From Heterotrichella gracilis (Eukaryota > Sar > Xanthophyceae > Tribonematales > Xanthonemataceae): 64,000 bases of DNA. The notes beneath the pieces were generated by a model. That model ran no database searches. It was not told the DNA's origin and saw only the letters and a program-made list of their open reading frames with translations. Below, one piece after another: positions 33,801 to 43,300 of the stretch (its first letter is position 1; each line of letters begins with the position of its first letter). The stretch spans positions 1 to 64,000 of the forward strand of contig JAULBX010002113.1 in assembly GCA_032358255.1 (NCBI GenBank), written 5' to 3'. A program made the position numbers and the translations under genes.

Positions 33801-36132
33801 CTGAGGTGCTCTGGCCAAATGCCAGCACCTCCCCACTGGTGGTGAGTGCTAGCGAGTGCGCTTGCCCCGCAGCCACGCGCGCAAAGCTGCGCCCCGCCAC
33901 GCGCTTGACGATCTTGGGCAGGTGGAGGGAGGTGTCGGTGTCGCCATGCCCTGCGTAGCCACATATGATGATATGTAGGGTTTAGATTCAGGGGCTAGGG
34001 TTTAGGGTACCACGTGATCTCAGGGTGGTGCAGGGTGGTGTGGGTGTCGCCATGCCCTGCATGCGCAACCATGTGAGCTTCATTTGGACTCTGTGCGCAT
34101 GCAATGACCCCATTCATGAATTTCTGTGTGCGTGGCACGGCCATGGGCACCTGCATTGAACGCAGCAGTAGGCAATCTGCCGCCACAAGTACAAGTGGCG
34201 CAGGTGCTCCTATGCCCTTCGACGTGATGCATTGGCGCACGTGTGGCTTACATGCAACATGCAGCCCTGTAGCCAAACACAACAGCGCCATTTGCTCCAG
34301 GGCTCACCTAGCTGGCCAGACTCAGAGCTACCCCAGGAGGCCAAGTTCCCGCACTCGCTGGCGGCCAGGACATGGCTGGTGCCACATGGAGTACAAGGAT
34401 AGGGTGCAACTGCGTGATGCATTGACATGCATGAGCTACATGCACGCCATGCAACGCTGCAGCCAACCATGACAACATCACTCTTTGCCTCCTCACCTAA
34501 TTGGCCAGACTCCGAGCTGCCCCATGAGGCCACATTCCCGCACTCAGTGGCAGCTAGGGTGTGGCTGGGGCCGCACGCCACCTGTACCACATTGTATGCA
34601 TCCAGAGCAGCAACCCTGGAAGGCTCCAGCGCCATGTCGCCATCTTTGGTCCCCAGCTGGCCCTCGTCATTCACCCCGCTCATGTACAGCTCTCCGCTGG
34701 CTGCAGGTGTAAGATCAAGAGTTAGGGACTGGGTTTGAGGTGCTGATTTAGGGTTTGGGGTTAGGGTTTTCATCTTTGGCCCCAGCGCTGGCCCTCGCCG
34801 TTCACCCCGCTCATCTACAGCAGCTCCTCGCTGGCTGCAGGGAGATATCAGGGTTTAGGGTTTGGGGACTGGGAGGGTTAGGGTTTTGAATTTGCAACTT
34901 TGGACCACAGCTGGCCATCGTGTTCGTCCCCCTCATGTACAGCTCCCCGCTGGCTGTAGGTGAAGTATCAGGGCTTAAAAATCAGGGGTTTAAGCGTGCT
35001 GGATGAGGGTTTAGGGTTCCATCTATTAACACAGCTCCCCCTCGTATTCAACCCACTAGTGTATGGCTCAACGCTGGCTCCACAACAGAGTTCGAGGAGT
35101 ACGGTGTAGGGTTACCCTGAAACACAAACCGCATGCAAGAGGCTGTAAGGAAGCAGTCCAAGGCAATCTGCAGGACAGCGTACCAGTTCCAAAGGCTGTC
35201 GTAAAGGCGCTCCCTGCTATGTAGCACACACTCTTGGCATCCATCCCGGGGATGAGTTTTGGCAGAAGCACATCCTGGGACTGGCCGTCCCCCAGCTGGC
35301 CAAAGTCATTTCTTCCCCACCCCATCACGTGATACGCCCCCTTGGGTGCACTGCCAAGGCCCAATAGTTGCTGACTCAGTGCTGGGGACGACTCCCCATC
35401 GTTGGCCGTTCTTTCCCCTTGGTGTGCGGTTTCTGCTTGCGGACAGTCATCCTCTTGGCCTGTGGGGTCACCTCGCAACTGACTGTCCTCATGTGGTGGA
35501 TCCATGGCCTCGGGGATTCTGCCCATTGCAACGTCTGGTGCGGACCATGAGCTGGCTTCAAGTGAGGTGGCTTCGTTCCCACGTGTGGGGCTGGAATCTT
35601 CAAAGAAGTCAGACTCGTCCTGAGACTGCATTACCAGGATGGCCGAGGGGGCCCTGGGCGCATCCACTCGGCGGAGGCTGCTGCCTGGGGAGGGCATGAG
35701 GGCCTGTTCCATCTCCTCACTAGTGTCTTCCCCAGTGCCCTGTTGGGCAAACGGGGAGGTCCCCGGCTGCTGGGGATCGGCGGAAAACTCCTCTGCGTCT
35801 GCTGGGTGCGGCGGTGGGTCAAGACCTACTGTAGGGTCTGGGTGGGGCCCTGCGGAACCCTCTGGGAGGGTGTGGCGTGGTGGCCACCCCTCTGTGGCTG
35901 GGGCAGGTGCTGTGGGTATTCCAAGGGGTGGAGGACCCTGTGGGCCTGTGCTGTTCACTGCTGTTGAGGACTCTGTGCCTGTGTTGAGCGCTGCAGGACC
36001 TCCCATGCCTGTGTCTCCTGGAGCAGAGTTGAAGGCCATCTCAACCTCGGGGGAGCCTTGGAGGGAGTGTATTGGGTGGGACACGGGCCCCTGGGACTGG
36101 GCAGACTGGGGGGTGGGCCTGTGCGGGGCCAT
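24894..36132 (-). CDS. HERC-type E3 ubiquitin ligase (RCC1 repeats + HECT domain)
   Basis: Nineteen exons in gene order: 36132-35184, 34700-34497, 33950-33792, 33482-33264, 32800-32637, 32213-31988, 31700-31410, 31259-31086, 30659-30539, 30266-30096, 29808-29639, 28286-28156, 27890-27759, 27416-27295, 27021-26853, 26660-26394, 25935-25843, 25581-25454, 25080-24894; 1358 residues in one frame. Residues 1-270 are acidic, Pro/Ser-rich and probably disordered. RCC1 repeats (about 271-640) show [32 protein letters not shown] and [18 protein letters not shown]-like linker contains SPGF and [15 protein letters not shown] runs from about 994: DLKKPLK-like [50 protein letters not shown], and LPTSHTCFN with the catalytic Cys near 1326. 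It would transfer ubiquitin through a thioester. The largest intron, 28287-29638, holds no recognisable gene. Total length is larger than human small HERCs (about 1050) because of the N-terminus. Confidence 0.93.
25190..25285 (-). repeat. Decayed copy of the start of the last HERC exon
   Basis: The segment repeats GAGGTGGGCAGGAGGGTGGT, GATGGTGAGGGTGTGCTTGG and ACAGGCCACACATGGGTGCC from the true exon at about 25000-25080. It keeps a downstream CTTTGCAG-like position. It lies in the last intron. Confidence 0.82.
28013..28080 (-). repeat. Decayed copy of HERC exon 12 end
   Basis: CCTGGTCTGCTGCACCTGTG and GTGCGCCTTGGCCTCAGAAT repeat 28178-28237 of exon 12, about 160 bases away on the donor side. 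Several substitutions and small indels are visible. Confidence 0.8.
30885..30962 (-). repeat. Copy of HERC exon 8 end
   Basis: CTCACCGTCCACCAGCCGCG and the following 55 bases repeat 31081-31155. The copy would encode [18 protein letters not shown] plus an intact GT donor, so it looks recent. It lies in the next intron, about 195 bases downstream in gene sense. Confidence 0.88.
33000..33263 (-). repeat. Serial copies of the HERC exon 4 donor with TTTAGGG motifs
   Basis: The exon end GACGCTGGCCAGGCTGCGCA (true copy at 33269-33288) recurs at about 33068 and 33165, each with ACAAGCTCCG after it and a GTACC-like donor before it. Shorter remnants (TTTGACGAGG, CAGTACC) extend up to about 32950. GGGTTTAGGG words abut each copy. 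Confidence 0.9.
33236..33257 (-). repeat. Interstitial telomere-like tract (TTTAGGG type)
   Basis: TTTAGGGTTTAGGGTTTAGGG: three perfect units immediately inside the intron, next to the exon 4 donor of the HERC-like gene. It is one of the purest tracts in the window. Confidence 0.9.
34030..34400 (-). repeat. Decayed copies of HERC exon 3 start and exon 2 end in one intron
   Basis: The intron between exons 2 and 3 holds two copies. One at about 34030-34070 repeats the exon 3 start (GTGTCGCCATGCCCTGC). The other at about 34306-34390 repeats the exon 2 end, coding for [18 protein letters not shown] and followed by GTGAGC. The second copy keeps the donor and an open frame. Confidence 0.85.
34799..35080 (-). 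repeat. Three decayed copies of the HERC exon 2 acceptor region
   Basis: The exon 2 beginning (CATGTACAGCTCTCCGCTGGCTGCAG at 34681-34706 on the plus strand) recurs at about 34810-34840, 34933-34960 and 35035-35075. Decay increases with distance from the exon. GGGTTTAGGG-type motifs fall between successive copies. Confidence 0.9.
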
Positions 36133-37335
36133 GGTACCTGTGCAGAGAACTGGTGTTAAACAAGAGTGCCGTGAGTGCACATTAAAGGATTGGGTTGAAG
36201 AATGCTGCGTGCACAACCTGAGTGGCGACTAAAAGCTAGTTCAGGACAGAAAGGGTTGGCACGGCAACTGATCCCTGGCAGAACAGTTGTAACCCAGCTC
36301 AATATTAGCTCCAACAGAACGCAAGTGATAATTGATGCATTCCAGAACTTTCCGCATGCGTGGTCTTTGCCTCACGCCCATGCATGCCGCACCCCCATAT
36401 ACCTTCCCATAACAAAACACCCGCCGGGGACAGTACATTCCCTCCCTATGCACAGAAAAAGTCAATCGCGCGGTGGAACCCACCTGTGGGCTCCTTAGCA
36501 AGCGTTTTTGAGTGTCCGAGTTTATCTTGGTGAGTATGCATTCACAGATGAGCAAGAAGGCCTTTGTATTTGACGTGTAGTGGCAAGGGCTCTGGTGCGG
36601 CAGAACACAGAAGATGTCACGTTCAAGTTCTCAACAACGACCCACGCAAGTATATCAAAGCACACGGCTGCATGAGTAATGCATGCCTATAGCTGGGCAA
36701 TGGTGTGGCATGCGTTTGTGCACATCGGTGAAGTAAAGACAAGCCACGAGTTTCAGAAATCAAGGTGGCGCCACGCTGAACGAGGTAGCTTTGCAACCTC
36801 AACGTAAACCGTGGCGCGTTAACGCAAAGTTTGTAGCCCGGCATGGGATTTTCTGTGAATGCTGCCTAGGATGCAGGTGGATTGACGGATGGAATGCCAA
36901 TCTTGGGCACACCTTCTGGCTGCCAATGCCCACTTCATCCGCACTTTCGCAGTGATCCTGTGCCTGCAGAGGGCTGGCGTAACAGAACACCGACGTACTT
37001 CAAGCGAATAGCCTCCCTCGGTTGATACAGAGGTCAGCAGTAAAGCACTGGATACGTAGTCACACAGTTCACTTATCCACTTGGAACCTGCACAGCAATT
37101 AGACCGTAGACCTATCAAGGGGATGAAAAGGCCATGGCATTGGACCAGCCACAAGCCACGTCACAGGAGTGCACACCACACCCCGCTCGTGTCCCATTTT
37201 AGTGCTGGTAAGCGTCCACGGTGTTGGCTTGAGAAGGCCTTGTGGCTTGAACAACAGCCCACCGGTCGTCTAGCTTTGATGGGGTGTTGACACCAGTGCT
37301 CACATGACATTGATTCCTGCCAAGGCACAGCCATC
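36133..37335. promoter_or_regulatory. Shared divergent promoter region, HERC-like / JMJ21-like
   Basis: This is a 1.2-kb interval between two divergent starts. A CTGCACAG acceptor-like sequence just before the HERC ATG (about 36137-36144) suggests a 5' UTR intron. No protein-coding gene or clear core-promoter motif can be supported. Confidence 0.4.
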
Positions 37336-40300
37336 ATGAGCCACTCCACACCTGTGGTCCACGATACCCGCAGCAAGGGCCTCGGTTACATTGCTGCTTT
37401 GAGTGATGAGCTGCTGGAGCGGATCCTGAAACGCTTGGACCTCAAGTCCATCACCACCCTCAGTACGGTCTCCAAGACTCTCCAGATCTACTGCACCGAG
37501 GAGCCCCTATGGATGTACTTCACCCTCAAGAACAGGGAAACGTTCTTTTCCTTCAAGGCAAGTCTCACGTACCCTCAAACACAAGTGGGCGGTGGTCTCC
37601 GGGCCACCAATGTGACTGACATGTGCAATGCATGCATGCATGTGTGCAGGGGACGTGGCGCAACACGGCGCTGTTCTACAGCGTGAAACCAGCCGTACCG
37701 GTGAAGCAGGCGCTGAGAACCTTCAAAGCACTGCCGCCGCTGGAGGGTTTCTCCTCCATCGAGCTGTACAGGTATGGGTGCTCTCCAAGCAGTTTCCCAG
37801 CACATGCACTGCACTCAAGGTGGGTGCCCAGAAGTCCTCAGCACCGTGTGGGTCGCTCTGAAGTACCCAAAGATCCATCTACTTGTTACATCCGCAGTCC
37901 ATTCGCTTAGTGCCGGACCCAATCAAGCATGCGCAGTCGAACATCTGTGTGCTGCAAGCCACAGTCACCAACTTGGTCCTGAGTAGGCGATGACACCGAA
38001 GCAATACGGAAATGTTTAGGTTGAGAAGAAGACCTAAGACCTACACACCCTGACCCTAAGACATCTAAATCCTAACGGTGGTACCGGAGCAACGTGGAGA
38101 GGATAAGGGAAAAACCCTAAGACCCCTGCACCCTGAAGCCCTAAACCCTAACTGTAGGCGGTGGTACCGGAGCAATGTGGACGTGTCTGGCTTCGTGCCA
38201 CCAAGGGACACGCTTCAGCGAGTTGACAGCTCAGCACTCACTGCCCAGCGCTTTGAGCAGGAGTATGACGAGCCAAAGGTGCCGATAGTGCTGCAGAACG
38301 CACTGAAGACCTGGAAAGGTGCGCCGCATCCACATGGTCTACACAACTTTGAACGCACACCATCTGGATTGGTGACCATGAAGACGTGCAAAAATTGTCC
38401 CCATTTTGGTGAATCATGCTGCTTTCTCGTGTCGTGGTTGCTGCATGCCAGCGATGGGACAGCAGGGCAAAGACTTAATACTGGTTAGGGTTTGGGTTTA
38501 GGTACCAGGGTTTTCATGACTATCCGCACCCCACCGGTGACACTGTTGCACTGCTTTGCAGCCACCGCCTGGAGCGTGCAATCGCTACAGGAGCGCTTTG
38601 GCACCCGGCGCTTCATTGTGGGCAAGCCGACGGGGGGAAGGGTGCGTGGCTACCCACAAACCTAAACCCCTTGATGGAAGGGAGGGCGGGTGCAAGGGAG
38701 GGCGCATCGTTTCTGTAGTAATTCAGTCCTTTCAGTCACACAACCGGTGATAGGATGGGGTGCTTGCAGGACGTCCCTGACGCTGTGGCACCCGTGCATT
38801 GATTTGCACTACCATACCTCAAAACCACTTTGGCAGGCACTGGGAACATGCTTTTAATATTGCATGTGTCTACATATCCAAGCTGTCTTGGCAAGGTAGT
38901 AGCGCTTGTTCCCGTCAACGACCCTAAACCCTAAATACTGCATCGGCATGGCAGTGGCTGTGATGTGCAGGTTCTGATGATGTTTGATCATGTGTGTGCC
39001 AGTGCTGATCATGTTTGACCGTTTTGTGCGCAGGTTCTGATGTGATGATGTTTGATGAGTACGTGGAGTACATGAGGAGGCAGCACGATGTTTAATGAGA
39101 TTCTGATCATGTTTAATCATGTGTGTGCAGGTTTTGATGATGTTTGATGAGTACGTGGAGTACATGAGGAGGCAGCATGATGAGGACCCGCTCTACGTCT
39201 TTGACCCGTAAGGCTCCGCATGCAAACTCTAAACAAAACCCTAAACTAATCCCTAAAGCCTTAAACTGTGTACACGAGGCAGCACAATGAGGACCCGCAC
39301 TGATTCTTTGACCCGTAAAGCCGTACACTGTTTTACGCCCACTTAACTCTTTGACCCGCACAGCCACACATGCAAACATTCAAACCTAAACCCTAAACAG
39401 TAATACGAGCAATCATCATGACGGGAACCCGCTCTACATGTTTTGACTCGCACGGCCTATTTAGGGTTTACGGCCAGCCCCTTTGTACTGCTTTGGGCCC
39501 TGCACGTTGTATCAGCCAGGACAGCAGCCAGATTAGCAGGCACACATGCCTGGCTTGCGCCACACAGCTTTGAATGCAATACATTTGAAGATGTACAGTA
39601 TCTAGCACCATCACTTTGAAGATGTACTATCCATTAATCATTATTATGGCTGTTACCTCACTTACCGCCTGCAGGGACTTTGAGGAGCGTATCCCTGAGA
39701 TGGCGCAGGAGTACCATGTGCCCCACATGTTCAAGCAGGACCTGTTTGGCTGCCTAGGTGAGGCCAAAGACCCTAAACCAAACCCTATTAGTGGTGAGGC
39801 AGTTCCTCTTGGCTGCCACGGTGAAGGCAAGCACAAGTTACTTACCCTTTGCAGAAGTATTGCTTGAAAATTGGCACACTCATGGCGAATGCACTGCCGG
39901 TATATGCAGTGGTACAGTGAGACTTAAAAGCCTACATCCAAAGATGATGAGGGCCAAACCTAAACAGCAAAGTACCCCATTCCCCTTGCAGGTTCCAGGC
40001 GCAACGACTACCGCTGGGTGGTCATTGGCCCACCCCGATCAGGGTCCTCATGGCATGTGGACCCAACAATGACAAGCGCGTGGAACGCTCTGCTGGCAGG
40101 TGGGGTTTAAACCTTAAACTCTAGACCCTGGCACGTGGACCCTATAATGAAGAGTGCGTGGAATGCACTGCTGGCTGCATGGGTCACTATCACCTGTGGC
40201 TGCTGGCTGCCGAGCCCGGGGCCAACTGGCAATGTGTTCTCCTTCGCTTAGAAATTTTTCTAGAGAGTGCACATCCCCCTGCGCTTTTCCTAATTTGTGA

Positions 40301-43300
40301 GGTATCGATGGGTGCAGGAGGTTCACTCTCCAGAACAGGCGCCCTCAGGTGTAGGGCTTAGGGTCTTGGGTTAAGGGCTCCAAGAATGTGCAGCGGGTTG
40401 CAGGTTTGGTTTCAGGTTTCGGGTTTCAAGGATCTGTGTGCCTTGTCGCAGGTCGCAAGCGCTGGGCCCTGTACCCCCCTGGCCAGGTTCCCTCAGGTGT
40501 GACTGTGTACATCCAGCCCAATGGGGATGTGGATATCAAGGGGCCCACCGCGCTCAAGTGGTTCCTGGAGGTGGGTGGGTGGTGGCGGTGGCGGTGGTGG
40601 GTGGTGGTGGGTGGAAGTGGCGCTGAATTGGGTCGCGGAGGGTGCAGGTCTGTACAAGGGATGTGCACAGTCCTTTGTTGGGTGGCATGCTGTTATTGTA
40701 GACTGTCTTACCACTCCACCACTAGTTGTGGTTGTTGTTGTGTTCCCTTTCCTTCCTTTATAATCCTGCCCGCTTGCCCCCCCCCCTCTTCCAGGTGTAC
40801 CCCCACCTCCAGCCCGACCAGCTGCCCATCGAGGTTGTGCAGCAGCCAGGCGAAACCATGTACGTGCCAGGGGGGTGGTGGCACTGCGTGCTCAACTTGG
40901 AGGAAACAGTGGCGGTCACGCAGAACTTCATCTCGGACTCAAACCTGGTGGCGGCGATCCGCCACCTGGCGGAGGGCGCGGGAGTGCATCACGAGGTAGG
41001 CAGAACCAGGGATTTAGTAATATACTAATTTAATTATGCAAGTATACCCATGGTACAGCTTTCTGTGTGATTTGGCGTTCTCAATGTGACAACTCTATTG
41101 TGATGCGTAGTGTCACATTAAACAAGTCACTAAATTCGCAGAAAGGAAAGTCTAGATTAGCATAAAGTATGTAGTGTAGATAGTATTGTAGATAGCTCGA
41201 CAGGTCAATGTTATGTTGCAGGAGGCCACAGCCAGAGACTTCCTGAAGGATGGCAGTGGCGGTGCAGGTGGTGTGGGTGCGGTTGGGGGTCAGCCCCAGC
41301 CCCACGCACCCCGCACCGGCCCCAGGCAGCGCCGGAGCCGCAAGCGCAAGCGCCATGCTGCGGCACAGCAAGGTGAGATTACACTTGCACTTAGTTAAGT
41401 GAGGCTTGCCAGGGCTTGGGGTTGCCACATGCAGTCCTAAACGTGCTAAACCCTTCTGAGGGTTGCTGCTTGTGACAGGGCTGGATGTGATTGAGGAACT
41501 CCCAGATGTAGAGATGCAGGAGGCTGCTGGGGATGGGGTTACTGACAAAGGGGAGGAAACGCTTACCGCCGCAGACCCTATCGAGGGTACCAACAAGGGG
41601 GAGAAAGGGGAGAAAGATGATGAAGAGGAGGAGGAGGAGGACCAGGATGGGTTTGCCAAGGACGACGTGCTGGGAAGGTGGCTGCGGGCGCTGTGGGATG
41701 CCGAGCCGCACCTGCGCGAGAGGATCTGGCAGGCAGCGCGGGAACACACTGAGGTGGAGGTAGGGGGCTGGGCGTAGGGTCGTGTGGGTTGTGGGATGTA
41801 CTCCAGCATGTTCCTGGGCATGTGCCCGCAACCCTGAAAGACTGAGAGCTTTAGCCTTGTTGTTAGAGTTGGTGTGCATAAGGAGTCAAGGTTTACTGCT
41901 CATTGCTTGCTGTTTGATGCCCCCTGCAGGCCTTATCCCTCAGATGTCTTACATGTTGGATAAGGCACATGTGGGGCCTAATGTCTTGGCCATTAACCCT
42001 CTACTGCAAACCCTAAACCCTACAACTCCCCTGCCATTTGTGCCCCCTGCAGGCGTGCAGCAAGCGCCTGGCTCAAGTGTGCGCAGCGCTGGGCCTCCCC
42101 GCCCCTTCTCGTCAGGAGTGCTTCCCCCTTGCAGCGGAGTACTGCACGGTCTTCGTGGTCAAGGGGGCAATCATAAAGTTCTACACCGATGACGTACGTG
42201 CTAGTAGGCGATGGTGTGCTCTGTGTACTGCGTGCCTTGTTTGTTGGTGTCACTCCATCTGGTCGAAATTTGCAATTTGTATTTATGTCACAGGCGATGC
42301 ACGCGCCTTGGGATCAAGGCAGAGGCGTGATTGCATGCGCACTAGACCTCTGCCCCTATTCCATTTCCGCAAAAGGGGGTTATGCGCATTGGCAGTCTCC
42401 TCATATCCCCTCCGATTCCCTCCTTCTCTTGCAGAACGTGGGCAAGGCGCACTCTGGCTTCCGCATTGAGCAGCAGGCGCACCACACCATAGCCGCACAC
42501 GCACCACCCCTTCAAGCCAACACACCCGCGCTGCTTGCCGCGGGATTCGTGGACAGGAGCATCACCGGCGTGGATGCCAACCCCGTGACTTTGACCTACC
42601 TGTCACCCACCTTGCCAGCTGGTGGGGGTGCCCTGGACCCTGTCCCAGCAGGCGGTGGAGGAGTTGTCCCTGGGATTGCAAAAGCAAGTGGGGATGCGCC
42701 CCCTCAAGGTAGGGGGAATAGCCGACTGGGGCTGGAAGGACACCTCTCTCTGTCGTTGAAAGCAAAATGCTCACCTCTTTCTTGACCAATGCGCCTGTCC
42801 AAAGACTGCCTGCGTACTTTGTAGTTTGTTGATGTACATATTTCCACAATCTCAGTACATCAGAATAATTCAAATTGATCTACATAAGTATTTTCGTGGA
42901 TTGCAAATCATTTATCTGCTTTTTTGCCGCTTGCAGCTGCCACGCTGCACAGCCGCGCTGGGATTGAGCACATGGATCTGGCCAATTTAAATCACCATTT
43001 TCATGGATTGCAAATCAGTTATCCGTTTATTTTGCCACCCGCAGCGGCCACGCTGCACAGCCCCGCGGGGATTGAGCACATGGATCTGGCCAAAATAGAC
43101 CTCGAGGCCAAGACGATGCTGCCCTTCATGGCCACCGCCCCCCTCCCGGGCGAGGGGGTGTGCCACTGGCACCGATTCGCCTGGCCCTTGCAGGAGACCA
43201 TGGCCCGCCAGATGGGCCGCCTGCTTGCGCATGTGCACATGATGCCGCTGCCAACCAGGGGGAGCGATGGGGAATCAGGATCTGGGGAGGGGGCGGAGGT

